This document shows positions 41,367 through 50,918 of a DNA stretch of 64,000 bases, in pieces. Origin of the DNA: Halanaerobium saccharolyticum subsp. saccharolyticum DSM 6643 (GTDB taxonomy: Bacteria; Bacillota; Halanaerobiia; Halanaerobiales; Halanaerobiaceae). The stretch lies in the NCBI RefSeq assembly GCF_000350165.1, contig NZ_CAUI01000005.1, positions 836,506 to 900,505 of the forward strand, given 5' to 3'. The notes below the pieces were generated by a model. That model did not search any database. It was not told the DNA's origin and saw only the letters and a list, made by a program, of their open reading frames with translations. Numbering within the stretch: the stretch's first letter is position 1; each line of letters begins with the position of its first letter. The position numbers and the translations under genes are program-made.

Positions 41367-43115
41367 ATGATTATAGGTATTGATGTGGGCGGCACCCATA
41401 CAGATGGAGTCTTGGTTAAAAAGCAAAAATCTAATTATAAAATTAAATCCACAGCAAAGGTAAAAACTTTGGCTGACAATATAAAAAGCTCAGTTCTTGA
41501 AGTATTAGATCATCTTACAGCGGAAATAGAAAATAAAGAAATTAAGAGAATAGTTTTAAGTACAACTTTGGTTACTAATATAATTTATGAAAAAAAATAT
41601 AAGCCGGTTGGATTAATTTTAATACCAGGACCCGGACTGAATCATCAGCATTTAGAATATGGTGAGGAAAATATAATTTTAGATGGTTATATAGACCATC
41701 GAGGTAAAGAAGTTAAATCAGTTTCAACTGCAGAAATTAAAGATGCTCTGGCTTACCTGCAGTCTAAACAAATAGAAAATGTGGCTGTGGTTGGTAAGTT
41801 TTCTGTGCGCAATCCGGTCCAGGAAGAAAAAGTTAAGCAAATAATAACTGAAGGAAATTATAACTTTAAGAATGTTACTTTAGGTCATCAGTTATCCGGA
41901 AATTTAAATTATCATCGTAGAATAATCACCTCCTATTACAACACTGCAGTCAGCAGTATTCATCAGAACTTTATCAATTCTATAGAAGCTTCTTTTCAGG
42001 AGCGGGAAATAGAGGCTGATATTTATCTGCTTAAATGTGATGGTGGAACTGCTAATTTAGAGAGTTCAAAAGATATTCCAATTGAAACAGTTAATTCAGG
42101 ACCTGCAGCCAGTATCATGGGGACAATGGTTTTAAATCAAAATTCCGAAACCGGAATAGCTTTAGATATCGGAGGAACTACCACAGACTTTGGTCTATTT
42201 ATCAAAGGAGACACTGCTTTTAAGCCAAAGGGTATTGAAATTGATAAACACCCAACTTTGATTAGAGGGCTTTACACATATTCAATTCCTTTGGGGGGAG
42301 ATAGTAGAGTAAAAGTTGAAAAAGGTAAAATAAAAGTTGGTCCTGAACGCAAAGGACCGGCAGCAGCTTTTGGAGGACCAGCTCCAACTCCAACTGATGC
42401 ACTTTTAGTTTTAGACCAGATTAAAGAAGATCAAAAAAACAAGTTAGATTTTGATTTAGAAAAAGCTAAAAGTAGCTTAGCTGCTTTAAAAGATAAACTT
42501 GATTTAAATCTATATTCAGATTATCTTCCAAATGATGAAGTTGAGTTAAAACTGACTCAGATAGCTCAAATAATTATTGACCAGATAGCAGTAGAGATTA
42601 AAAAAACTGTTACAGATATTTTAAATAATATTAAAAATCAGCCGGTATACACCATTAACGAATTATTAAAAGAACCAGAAATAGAGCCGGAATACATAAT
42701 TGGAATTGGGGGTCCAGCCGCTGCTTTGACTGAGCTTTTAGCTGAAAAACTTAACTTAAAAGCTGAAGTTCCTAAATATTCGAAAGTAGCTAATGCTTTG
42801 GGGGCAGCTTTTGCTCATCCAACAATTGAAACTACAGTTAGAGCTGATACGGCTCGCGGTTTTTTGGATATTGTTGAAGCTGGAATTCACAGACAGTTAA
42901 AAGATCGAAATTTTGACCTTCAAGATGCGGAAAAGCTGGCTGAAGAATGGACCTTAAAAAGATTTAAAGAAGAAAAATATCCGGTTGAAATTATCAGCAG
43001 AGAATGTTTTAATGTAATTCGAAATCGAAGAAATAAAGGACAGATAATAGAAGTGAAAGCACAGATTAAACCAGGACTGATTGCTGATTTGAAGGGGGGT
43101 AAGCTAATAATATGA
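41367..43115 (+). CDS. Hydantoinase/oxoprolinase family protein (HyuA-like)
   Basis: A 582-residue protein of the hydantoinase/oxoprolinase type. The N-terminal domain has IGIDVGGTHTDGVLVK (phosphate-binding loop) and STTLVTNIIYE. The main domain has ETVNSGPAASIMGTM near 233, ALDIGGTTTDFGLF near 265 and GGDSRVKVE near 310, with GIGGPAAALTELLAEKL near 447. It is shorter than HyuA of N-methylhydantoinase pairs (about 680) and no HyuB follows. It probably opens a cyclic amide or condenses ATP with an amide; the substrate is unknown. It overlaps the deacetylase gene by four bases (ATGA), so the two proteins are translationally coupled. Confidence 0.88.
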   Translation: MIIGIDVGGTHTDGVLVKKQKSNYKIKSTAKVKTLADNIKSSVLEVLDHLTAEIENKEIKRIVLSTTLVTNIIYEKKYKPVGLILIPGPGLNHQHLEYGEENIILDGYIDHRGKEVKSVSTAEIKDALAYLQSKQIENVAVVGKFSVRNPVQEEKVKQIITEGNYNFKNVTLGHQLSGNLNYHRRIITSYYNTAVSSIHQNFINSIEASFQEREIEADIYLLKCDGGTANLESSKDIPIETVNSGPAASIMGTMVLNQNSETGIALDIGGTTTDFGLFIKGDTAFKPKGIEIDKHPTLIRGLYTYSIPLGGDSRVKVEKGKIKVGPERKGPAAAFGGPAPTPTDALLVLDQIKEDQKNKLDFDLEKAKSSLAALKDKLDLNLYSDYLPNDEVELKLTQIAQIIIDQIAVEIKKTVTDILNNIKNQPVYTINELLKEPEIEPEYIIGIGGPAAALTELLAEKLNLKAEVPKYSKVANALGAAFAHPTIETTVRADTARGFLDIVEAGIHRQLKDRNFDLQDAEKLAEEWTLKRFKEEKYPVEIISRECFNVIRNRRNKGQIIEVKAQIKPGLIADLKGGKLII

Positions 43116-44452
43116 GGAATCCAAAAAAATTAAAAGCTAAAAATAAAGTAGGGCTAATTTTTTTTCCTGCTTTTGACTGGGAAATTTCTCCGACTCACCC
43201 AGAAAGAAAAGAAAGGCTGCTTTATACCAGAGATCAAGTTTTTGAAGAAGGATTACTTGATATTGAAGGCATTTTAGAATTTAATCCTGAAATTGCTTCG
43301 GCAAAAGAAATTTCACGAGCCAATATTTGTGTTCCAGATGTTGATAGTGTGGCCTCTGAACCGCATAAAATTTCAGCTGGGGGAGCAATTAAAGCGGCTG
43401 ATTTAGTTTTAGAGGGGAAAGTAGATAAAGCTTTTGCCCTTGTGCGGCCACCAGGTCACCATGCTCATCGGGTGGTTCATGGTGCTCGAGGCTTTTGTAA
43501 TATTAATAATGAGGCAATTATGGTTGAATCAATTCGCAATAAATATCCAAATAAAAAAATTGCTTTTGTGGATACTGACGCCCATCATGCTGATGGAACT
43601 CAGGAAATATTTTATCATGATCCGAATGTGCTTCATATTTCTTTACACCAGGACGGAAGGACTCTTTTTCCCGGTTCAGGTTTTGTTAATGAATTAGGAG
43701 GGCCAACAGCTTATGCAAAAACTTTAAATATTCCCCTGCCTCCCGGATGCTCTGATCAGGGGCTGCTTTATGTTATAAATGAATTTGTTTTACCGGTTTT
43801 AAATGATTTTCAGCCTGATTTAATTATCAATGCGGCCGGTCAAGACAATCATTATTCGGATCCTTTAACAAATATGAACATTTCTGCTAAAGGCTATGCA
43901 AAAATGAATGATCTTTTAGATCCTGATCTGGCTGTACTTCAGGGAGGATATTCAATAGAAAGTGCTCTTCCTTATATTAATGTGGGTTTAATCCTGGCCA
44001 TGGCTGGTTTAGATTACAGTTCTGTAGAAGAGCCTGATTATGATCCAGAAATTTTAAAAGAAGATCAGAGCCTTATTAAAGAGATCAAAGAAACAGTGGC
44101 AGAGTTAAAAAAGATCTGGAAAAATAGAGAAAACAAAAATCTAGAAGAAATTTATGGTGACTACTCTACATTTTACAGCAGAGATAAAAGCATATTTTAT
44201 GATACAGCTGGAATTAATGAAAAACAGAGCGAAAAAGTTAGAGTCTGTAATCAATGTCAGGGTTATTTGATAATTGATTCTAAAGCAGGAAAGAGTAGTT
44301 TTAGCAGCAATCAGGTAATGGCAGTTTCTATTCCTAAACTGGTTTGTGATCAATGTTATCAAGAAGCCAGAGAAAAATTTGATAATTTAAAAAACGAATA
44401 TGAGTCTGTTTATTTACAGGATTTAAAAGCAGATGAATATCTCAGAAATTAA
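43112..44452 (+). CDS. Histone-deacetylase-family amidohydrolase with C-terminal zinc-ribbon-like tail
   Basis: A 446-residue protein. The HDAC-fold domain has VRPPGHHAHRVVHGARGFCNINN near 112-134 in two joined motifs, with the catalytic His pair and NINN. FVDTDAHHADGTQEIFY follows near 153, with the zinc-binding Asp and His, and INAAGQDNHYSDPL carries the second Asp region. GGYSIE near 286 closes the site. After residue 330, a helical linker leads to CNQCQGYL and later CDQCYQE, two CxxC pairs that should bind a further zinc; this tail is not in the usual bacterial HDAC-like enzymes. It removes acetyl or other acyl groups from small amines or lysine. Coupling to the hydantoinase gene suggests a joint amide-processing path. 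Confidence 0.88.
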   Translation: MRNPKKLKAKNKVGLIFFPAFDWEISPTHPERKERLLYTRDQVFEEGLLDIEGILEFNPEIASAKEISRANICVPDVDSVASEPHKISAGGAIKAADLVLEGKVDKAFALVRPPGHHAHRVVHGARGFCNINNEAIMVESIRNKYPNKKIAFVDTDAHHADGTQEIFYHDPNVLHISLHQDGRTLFPGSGFVNELGGPTAYAKTLNIPLPPGCSDQGLLYVINEFVLPVLNDFQPDLIINAAGQDNHYSDPLTNMNISAKGYAKMNDLLDPDLAVLQGGYSIESALPYINVGLILAMAGLDYSSVEEPDYDPEILKEDQSLIKEIKETVAELKKIWKNRENKNLEEIYGDYSTFYSRDKSIFYDTAGINEKQSEKVRVCNQCQGYLIIDSKAGKSSFSSNQVMAVSIPKLVCDQCYQEAREKFDNLKNEYESVYLQDLKADEYLRN

Positions 44453-44563
44453 TTAGATTTTTATTCTATTAAATTCAAAGGATAATTATATTTTATAAAG
44501 AATTAGTATATAATAAGGGGAATTGTTTATGTGAACTGATAATGTTTAAAAGGGGATGATTGA

Positions 44564-46906
44564 ATGAATATGAAGAACATAACTGATAAAAATATTGATT
44601 TAAAAAAATTATTAAAAAAATTAGCGAATCAGACTCCTGGTGCTTTATATCAGTTTAACTTTTATCCAGAGGATGAAACTATGTTTTGTTCCTATATTTC
44701 TGAAGGAGTTTATGAAATTTTTGAACTCTATCCGGAAGAAGTTCTGGAAGATGTTAACAAAGTTTTTGCAAGGATTCATCCCGATGATAAAAATCAGATT
44801 ATGAATTCAATCAGAGAATCCACAGCTCAATTAAAGTTATGGAAGGAAACATTTAGAGTAGTACTGCCTCAAAAAGGAGAAAGATGGATCCAAGGAAACG
44901 CCAAACCTGAAAAAATGGATGACGGCTGTATATTATGGCATGGAAATCTTATTGATATCAGTGAGGAAAAAGAATGGAAAAAGGAAATAGAGATTTATGC
45001 TAAAGCACTTAAAAACATTTCTGATTCAGTTGTAATTACAGATAAAGATTTTAAGATTGAGTATATTAATAAAGCAGCCAAAAAATTATTTGGTTATTCA
45101 CCGGATGAACTAAAAGGTGAAAGTCCAGGTGTTTTTAATTCGGAAACTCATGCAGATAATATCCAAAAAAAATTATATAAAAAAATATCCAGAGGTGAAG
45201 TTTATCAAGGGGAGTTATTATACAAAAGAAAAGATGGGTCGAATTTTATTTGTGATATGAAAATAACTCCTTTAACTAATGAAAATGAAGAAATATATGC
45301 CTATATCGGGATTCAAAGAGATATTACTGCTAAGAAAAACAAACAGCAAGAAATTGAATTCCAGCTTAAATTCCAAAAAACATTATCTGATGTTTCCAGT
45401 GATTTACTTAATATAAATAGTGCTAATATAGATAGAAAAATTAACAGTGCTTTAAAAAAGATTGGACATTTTTTTAATATTGACAGAAGCTATATTTTTC
45501 AGTTTTCAAATAATTATGATTTTGTGTCAAATACTCATGAATGGTGTAAAAAAGGAATAGAAGCACAAATAGACAAATTACAGAATATAAATGTTAATAA
45601 TTTTAGCTGGGCTATGAATAAATTATATAACAATCAGGTTATAAATATAAAAGACATAGAAAATATGGACATTAATAAAAAAGCTGAAAAGAAATTATTA
45701 AAAGAACTGAATTTAAAATCGATTGTTATTATGCCAATGCATATTGAAAATGAATTATTTGGGTTTTTTGGTTTTGATTTTGTAGAAGAAAAAAGAGCTT
45801 TTTCAAAAGATGAAATTAGGCTTTTAAGAATTTTTACTGATTTTATAACTAATGCTTTTTTAAAACATATTGATTATCAAAAGATTAAAGAGTTAACTTA
45901 TCATGATAGTTTAACTGGATTATATAATAGAAGATTTTTCGTAGAAGAATTAAAACGACTTGATACTAAAAGACAGCTTCCGATTTCTATAATAGTAGCT
46001 GATATTGATGGATTAAAAATTATTAATGATAGTTTTGGCCATCAAAAAGGTGATTGTTTAATTAAGAAAAGTGCTGATTTAATAAAAAATGACATCAGAG
46101 ACGAAGATATACTAGCTCGTCACGGGGGAGACGAATTTGCAATATTACTGCCTCAAACCTCAGGCGAAGAAGCTGAAAACATAGTTTCAAGAATTAAAAA
46201 CAATACTAAAAAAAGCAGCAGTTATAAATTCAATATTTCTATATCTTTTGGTATTGCGACAAAAAATAAGATTGAAGAGGATATAAACGAAATTTTTAAA
46301 TTAGCTGATGATAAAATGTACCAGAATAAACTATCAGAAAACAAAAGTATTAAAAATAAAATTGTTCAGGGCTTAATAAGTACTTTAGAAGTAAAAAGTA
46401 ATGAAACAAAAGAACACACAGTTAGAATGACCAAATTATCTTTAAATTTTGCTAATTATTTAAATTTGTCTAATTCTGAAATCAATAGATTATCTCTGCT
46501 TTCAAATTTACATGATATTGGAAAAATAACAGTAGATGATAAAATATTAAAAAAATCAGAAAAATTAACTGAAGAAGAATGGGAAGCAATGAAAAAGCAT
46601 TCTGAAGCTGGTTATAATATTGCAAATTCTTCCGAAGAATTTGCTTTGGTCGCAGAAGAAATTTATTCTCATCACGAAAGATGGGATGGTAATGGTTATC
46701 CTCGAGGTTTAAAAGGAAAAGAAATCCCGTTTTTAGCTCGAGTTATTTTTCTGATAGACACTTATGATGTAATTACTAGCGGAAGACCATATAAAAAAGA
46801 GATGAGCAGGTCAGAGGCTTTAAAAGAGATTGAAAATTGTGCAGGAAGTCAATTTGATCCTGAGTTAGCAGCGGATTTTATTGATTTTATTAAAGAAAAA
46901 TATTAG
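44564..46906 (+). CDS. PAS-PAS-GAF-GGDEF-HD-GYP hybrid c-di-GMP signalling protein
   Basis: A 780-residue soluble protein with five modules. There are two PAS domains (about 15-135 and 140-265, the second with YINKAAKKLFGYSPDELKGE), a GAF domain (about 280-440), then GGDEF with an intact HGGDEFAILLP near 525-535. HD-GYP follows, with HDIGKITVDDKIL near 650 and HHERWDGNGYPRGLKGKEIP near 705 including the GYP triplet. GGDEF makes c-di-GMP and HD-GYP breaks it down; both active sites look complete, so the protein may switch between activities or one domain may act as a regulator. No membrane helix is seen. ATG follows AGGGGATG. Confidence 0.92.
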   Translation: MNMKNITDKNIDLKKLLKKLANQTPGALYQFNFYPEDETMFCSYISEGVYEIFELYPEEVLEDVNKVFARIHPDDKNQIMNSIRESTAQLKLWKETFRVVLPQKGERWIQGNAKPEKMDDGCILWHGNLIDISEEKEWKKEIEIYAKALKNISDSVVITDKDFKIEYINKAAKKLFGYSPDELKGESPGVFNSETHADNIQKKLYKKISRGEVYQGELLYKRKDGSNFICDMKITPLTNENEEIYAYIGIQRDITAKKNKQQEIEFQLKFQKTLSDVSSDLLNINSANIDRKINSALKKIGHFFNIDRSYIFQFSNNYDFVSNTHEWCKKGIEAQIDKLQNINVNNFSWAMNKLYNNQVINIKDIENMDINKKAEKKLLKELNLKSIVIMPMHIENELFGFFGFDFVEEKRAFSKDEIRLLRIFTDFITNAFLKHIDYQKIKELTYHDSLTGLYNRRFFVEELKRLDTKRQLPISIIVADIDGLKIINDSFGHQKGDCLIKKSADLIKNDIRDEDILARHGGDEFAILLPQTSGEEAENIVSRIKNNTKKSSSYKFNISISFGIATKNKIEEDINEIFKLADDKMYQNKLSENKSIKNKIVQGLISTLEVKSNETKEHTVRMTKLSLNFANYLNLSNSEINRLSLLSNLHDIGKITVDDKILKKSEKLTEEEWEAMKKHSEAGYNIANSSEEFALVAEEIYSHHERWDGNGYPRGLKGKEIPFLARVIFLIDTYDVITSGRPYKKEMSRSEALKEIENCAGSQFDPELAADFIDFIKEKY

Positions 46907-46948
46907 GTCTTAAATATAAATTTAAATCTATGTGGAAAAGGTGGTTTA

Positions 46949-47380
46949 ATGTATATAGTAAGTTCATGTCTTGCGGGTATCAATTGTCGTTATGATGGTG
47001 GTAATAATTTAAACGAAAAAGTTGTTAAATTAGTTAAAGAAGGTAAAGCAATTCCAGTTTGTCCCGAGATATTGGGAGGCTTAGAAACTCCAAGAACACC
47101 TTCGGAAATAATTAGGGATGAAGCTGGGAATAGAAAAGTTGTAAATAAAAATGGGGAAGATGTAACAACAGAATTTATAAAGGGCGCAATGAAAACAGTT
47201 TCAATTGCTAAAATTGTGGAGGCTGATCAAGCAATAATGAAAAAAAACAGTCCTTCCTGTGGTTATGGTAAAATTTACGATGGTACTTTTAACAATAATT
47301 TAGTTGAAGGAAATGGGATTACAGTAGATCTGTTAATTGAAAACGGAATAGAAATTCTGACAGTTGACGATTTAGATTAA
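46949..47380 (+). CDS. DUF523 family protein
   Basis: A 143-residue protein with VSSCLAGINCRYDGGNN at residues 4-20, VCPEILGGLETPRTPSEI near 45-62 and MKKNSPSCGYGKIYDG near 102. These spaced cysteines and Asp/Glu patterns define DUF523. The family is common in anaerobes and sometimes fused to DUF1722. Its role is unproven, though some relatives are involved in tRNA thiolation chemistry. GGTGG precedes the ATG. The stop is followed by a short AT-rich spacer with two direct repeats around GTTGTAATTTCTGTAGTTTAGACTAAG. Confidence 0.9.
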   Translation: MYIVSSCLAGINCRYDGGNNLNEKVVKLVKEGKAIPVCPEILGGLETPRTPSEIIRDEAGNRKVVNKNGEDVTTEFIKGAMKTVSIAKIVEADQAIMKKNSPSCGYGKIYDGTFNNNLVEGNGITVDLLIENGIEILTVDDLD

Positions 47381-47433
47381 GTTGTAATTTCTGTAGTTTA
47401 GACTAAGTTATAAGTTCTGTAGTGGGGTGTTAA

Positions 47434-48270
47434 ATGATGAAGAATATTTTAATCACTGGTTCTACTGATGGTATTGGCAGAGAAACAGCAAAACAACTGG
47501 CTGAAAAAAATAACAGGATAATTATCCATGGGCAGAATATAAATAAAGCCCAAAGGGTAAAAAAAGAACTGAATAAAATCAATCCTAAAGTTGAACCTAA
47601 AATTACAATAGCGGATCTTGAATCACAAACAGAAGTTTTAGATTTAGCTGTTAAATTACAGCAGGAAGAAGAAAAAATTGATGTTTTGATAAATAATGCA
47701 GGTATCTACAAAAACAAGCTGGAGTTTACTGAAGAAAAAATTGAAAAGACTATAGCAGTTAATTATCATTCTCACTTTATTTTAACATTACTGCTTATTC
47801 CTTTAATAGAAAAATCAGAAGATCCTAGAATTATTAATCTATCCTCAATGGTTCATGCCCACAATTTAGATCCAGAAAAAATATGGGATCCAGTTGATTT
47901 TAATGGTAGTCAGGCCTATTCTGATTCTAAATTAGCAATTATATTATTTACTTTTAAACTGAATAGAGTCTTAGATGAAGTTTCAGTTAACTGTCTTCAC
48001 CCGGGGGTAATAAATACTAAGTTACTGCAAAAAGGTTGGGGAGGCGGCGGTTTATCTGTAGAACAAGGGGCAAAAACCTCTGTTTATCTAGCAGAATCTG
48101 AACAGGTTAAAGATGAAAGTGGTAACTATTATATTAATAAAAAGAGAAAGAAGCCTGCAGCTGCTGCTTATAATAAGGAACTGCAGAATGAATTTTGGAA
48201 TAAGAGTTTTGAGATGATAAAATATCAGGAAATTTTAAATAAGATTCCTGATCGGCTTATAAAGGCATGA
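47434..48270 (+). CDS. Short-chain dehydrogenase/reductase (retinol-dehydrogenase-like SDR)
   Basis: A 278-residue classical SDR with the cofactor motif ITGSTDGIGRETAKQL near 5-20 (TGxxxGIG), IDVLINNAGIY near 83 with NNAG, NLSSM near 131 for the catalytic Ser, and YSDSKLAIILF near 157 with the Tyr-x3-Lys pair. The C-terminal LHPGVINTKLLQKG resembles retinol dehydrogenase/WWOX-type SDRs. It reduces or oxidises an unknown aldehyde, ketone or alcohol with NADP(H). It appears to stand alone, with GGGGTG before the start. ATG 47434 or 47437 are both possible starts. Confidence 0.88.
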   Translation: MMKNILITGSTDGIGRETAKQLAEKNNRIIIHGQNINKAQRVKKELNKINPKVEPKITIADLESQTEVLDLAVKLQQEEEKIDVLINNAGIYKNKLEFTEEKIEKTIAVNYHSHFILTLLLIPLIEKSEDPRIINLSSMVHAHNLDPEKIWDPVDFNGSQAYSDSKLAIILFTFKLNRVLDEVSVNCLHPGVINTKLLQKGWGGGGLSVEQGAKTSVYLAESEQVKDESGNYYINKKRKKPAAAAYNKELQNEFWNKSFEMIKYQEILNKIPDRLIKA

Positions 48271-48486
48271 TTTTTAACTAATTATATATAGTAAGAAATG
48301 ATGAATGAATATGTGATATTTATAAAATATTAAATTTGATTGTGCAGGCAGCTAATAATAAAGTTCGTTTTAAATATTCAGAATATTAAAAAATAAGAAA
48401 GGGGAGGATTAAAATAATTTTGTTTTAAATTTTTATTTCACTAATTGTCGGTTAAATATTTTCAAATTATCAAAGGGGGAAAAATA

Positions 48487-49776
48487 ATGAGTCCAAAAGT
48501 ATCAATAAGCAAATTTGATTCTTTAAAAGGAAATGAAGAATTTATTGGTGGTGAGTTTAAGCGATATGATGAAGATATTTCGGCAATAAAAGAAAAATTA
48601 CGTGATCTAATTGAAAAAAGTGTGGGTAGTATTGATAATCTGATTAAAACTGGGGACCGAGTTTTGATAAAACCTAATCTTGCTTTTTTAGCACCGCCGG
48701 AAAGCTTTTCTGTTGTAGATCCTCGAGTAATTGAAGCTCTTGTTTCTCTTTTAAAAGAAGAATCAAAAGCAGGAGAAGTATGGGTTGGAGATAACCCTTC
48801 ATTAGGTAAACATGTTGGAAGAGCTAAACCTGCCTTTAAAGCGGCAGAAATGGAACAGGCTGCTTATAGAGGTGGTGCTGATAAAGTTCTATATTTTGAT
48901 GAAGAATCTTCAATAGAAATTGATATTCCAATGGCTAAAGTTTTTAAAAAAGCATCTGTCTTTAGACCAATAATTGATGCTGATGTCTTAATTAATCTGC
49001 CAAAGATGAAAACTCACTTAGGTGGAACTGTCACTCTAGGCTTAAAAAACTGGCAGGGAATTATACCTAATGTACATCCATCTGGTCAGCAGCAGGATAC
49101 CCATAGAATAGATCTTGACCAAAAAATAGCTGATCTATTAAGAATTAGAAAAGCAGATTTAACAATTGTTGATGGAATTATTGCAATGGAAGGTCAGGGG
49201 CCTCATGCAGGAACTCCTTTGGAAATGAATCTTTTAATTGCTGGAAAAGATACTGTAGCAGTTGATTCGGTTACTTCCTATATTATGGGCTATGAGCCTC
49301 ATGAAGTACCTTCAACTCAGATAGCTTTTTCTGAAGGTCAGGGAGAAATGAGATTAGATAAAATTGAAATTGATGGAGTTAGCTTAGAAAGCGTAAGAAG
49401 GTTCTTTAAAAGACCGGCCAGTAATCCTGTTGGATTGATACCTGGAATAGATGTCTTGATTCAGCAGACATGTCCTGGTTGTTATAAATATATCAGAGGA
49501 GCTTTGGACAGCTTCAGTCAGAGTCTAGATACTGAGAAGTTTGTTGAAGAAAATGGAGAATCATTAATAATTGCCGGAGGAGTTCCTTCATTAGATTACA
49601 CGGATGCAGAAGGCAAACACTTATTTGTAATTGGTGACTGTTGGAAGAAATTTGAATCACGAGCGGAAGTAGAAAAGGCTATGGAGGTTGCAGAAACAGT
49701 TACAGAATATCCAGGTTGTGCCCCAATTTATGTCTTTGCTCAATTAAATACTGACTTAGCGGCAATGAATAGTTAA
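48487..49776 (+). CDS. DUF362 domain-containing protein
   Basis: ATG at 48487 is chosen because AAAGGGGG lies eight bases before it; an ATG-like start at 48445 has none. The 429-residue protein has RVLIKPNLAFLAPPESFSVV near 59-78, VWVGDNPSLGKHVGR near 98, INLPKMKTHLGGTVTLGLKN near 173 and AVDSVTSYIMGYEP near 259, all standard for DUF362. The family includes proteins proposed to be iron-sulfur or metal-binding and involved in anaerobic metabolism. The C-terminal quarter has QQTCPGCYKYIRGA and YPGCAPIYVF with CxxC-type cysteines, which could bind a metal or cluster. The upstream 215 bases hold only AT-rich DNA. A terminator follows. Confidence 0.9.
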   Translation: MSPKVSISKFDSLKGNEEFIGGEFKRYDEDISAIKEKLRDLIEKSVGSIDNLIKTGDRVLIKPNLAFLAPPESFSVVDPRVIEALVSLLKEESKAGEVWVGDNPSLGKHVGRAKPAFKAAEMEQAAYRGGADKVLYFDEESSIEIDIPMAKVFKKASVFRPIIDADVLINLPKMKTHLGGTVTLGLKNWQGIIPNVHPSGQQQDTHRIDLDQKIADLLRIRKADLTIVDGIIAMEGQGPHAGTPLEMNLLIAGKDTVAVDSVTSYIMGYEPHEVPSTQIAFSEGQGEMRLDKIEIDGVSLESVRRFFKRPASNPVGLIPGIDVLIQQTCPGCYKYIRGALDSFSQSLDTEKFVEENGESLIIAGGVPSLDYTDAEGKHLFVIGDCWKKFESRAEVEKAMEVAETVTEYPGCAPIYVFAQLNTDLAAMNS

Positions 49777-49837
49777 CTAGTTGAATATAAAAAGAATTTT
49801 TTCACTATGTTTTAAATAAAAAATTAAATAATTGATC

Positions 49838-49880
49838 AAAGGCTTGAACTCTAGGTAAGGAAGAGTTTAAGCCTTTTTTT
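49838..49880 (+). terminator. Rho-independent terminator after the DUF362 gene
   Basis: AAGGCTTGAACTCT pairs with AGAGTTTAAGCCTT (one G-T pair) and runs into seven T. Confidence 0.92.
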
Positions 49881-49895
49881 ATTTTTAAAATTTTT

Positions 49896-49924
49896 TTGAC
49901 AATTATGAATTAATGTGCTAGACT
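49896..49924 (+). promoter_or_regulatory. Sigma-A promoter for the SorC-regulated cluster
   Basis: TTGACA (49896-49901), a 17-base spacer and TAGACT (49919-49924). Its -35 box is part of a degenerate operator copy, TGACAATTAT. Confidence 0.65.
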
Positions 49925-49931
49925 ATCATTA

Positions 49932-49962
49932 AGACAATTGTAAAACTAAATGACAATTGTCA
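49932..49962 (+). promoter_or_regulatory. Paired palindromic operators for the SorC-family regulator
   Basis: TGACAATTGTCA at 49951-49962 is a perfect 12-base palindrome. AGACAATTGTA at 49932-49942 is a near copy whose centre is 19 bases upstream, and TGACAATTAT at 49897-49906 overlaps the -35 box. The two main copies sit just after the predicted transcription start, so bound regulator would block RNA polymerase. This is a typical autoregulation layout. Confidence 0.7.
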
Positions 49963-49977
49963 CAAAGGAGTAATAAA

Positions 49978-50916
49978 ATGAATGTTAATAAGAAAACGAA
50001 AGTAAAAATAGCTAGATATTATTATCATGAAGGATTTACTCAGACTAAAATTGCTGAAAAATTATCGATACCAAGACAAACAGTTAATAAAATTGTAAAA
50101 AATTTAGTTGATGATGGTATTGTTAGAATAGAAATAATTGAAGGACCATATTTTAATACAGAATTAGAAAATAAATTAGAAAAAAAGTATAAATTAAAGC
50201 AGGTAATTTTAGTGGATTATGATGATCCAGAAGAAATAAATAATTTACTTGGAAAAAAAGGAGCAAATTTTTTCGAATCATTACTAAATTCTAATACAAA
50301 AGTTGGATTATCCTGGGGTAATACTCTTTCCTCTTTTGCATCTAATTTGACTAAGAAAAACTATAAAGATGTTACTGTTGTTCAATTGGTTGGAGGTTCA
50401 AATAATCTTGATAATTCAATTAAAGCGGATGAAATAACAAGAATTACAGCTGAAAAAATTGGAGGGAACTCTTGTCTTTTATATGCTCCTTCGCATGTTC
50501 AAAACAAAAAAACCAAAGAAGCATTTCTTTCAGAAGAAAATATTGAAAATGTTTTTAATGAAATGAATGATTGTGATATGGCTGTAGTTGGAATAGGAGA
50601 AATGAGTGAGAATGCAACTCTTTTCAAAGGTAAATATTTATCAAAAGGTCATTATGAAGAATTACTTGCAGCTGATTGTGTAGGAGATATTTGCTCCCGC
50701 TATTTTGATAGTGAAGGGAAAATTGTTAACCATCCTATCAATAATACTGTAATTGGGATTGATATAGAAAAATTAAAAGATATTCCAGTTGTAATTGGAA
50801 TTGCAGGAGGAGAAAATAAACATAAGGCAATTTCTGGAGCTTTAAAAGGTAATTTTTTAGATATATTAATCACAACCACTGATGTAGCTAAAAAATTAGT
50901 TGGAGAGGAGGTTTAA
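49978..50916 (+). CDS. SorC/DeoR-type sugar-binding transcriptional regulator
   Basis: ATG at 49978 follows AAAGGAG by seven bases; a TTG at 49957 lies inside the operator palindrome and is rejected. The 312-residue protein has an N-terminal helix-turn-helix (ARYYYHEGFTQTKIAEKLSI and PRQTVNKIVKNLV, residues about 13-46). A sugar-phosphate-binding SorC domain follows, with KVGLSWGNTLSSF near 105, VVQLVGGSN near 132, CDMAVVGIGEMS near 205 and VIGIAGGENKHKAISGAL near 272. It most likely represses this cluster and releases on binding a phosphorylated sugar made by the adjacent kinase. Palindromic sites just upstream support autoregulation. Confidence 0.92.
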   Translation: MNVNKKTKVKIARYYYHEGFTQTKIAEKLSIPRQTVNKIVKNLVDDGIVRIEIIEGPYFNTELENKLEKKYKLKQVILVDYDDPEEINNLLGKKGANFFESLLNSNTKVGLSWGNTLSSFASNLTKKNYKDVTVVQLVGGSNNLDNSIKADEITRITAEKIGGNSCLLYAPSHVQNKKTKEAFLSEENIENVFNEMNDCDMAVVGIGEMSENATLFKGKYLSKGHYEELLAADCVGDICSRYFDSEGKIVNHPINNTVIGIDIEKLKDIPVVIGIAGGENKHKAISGALKGNFLDILITTTDVAKKLVGEEV

Positions 50917-50918
50917 TA

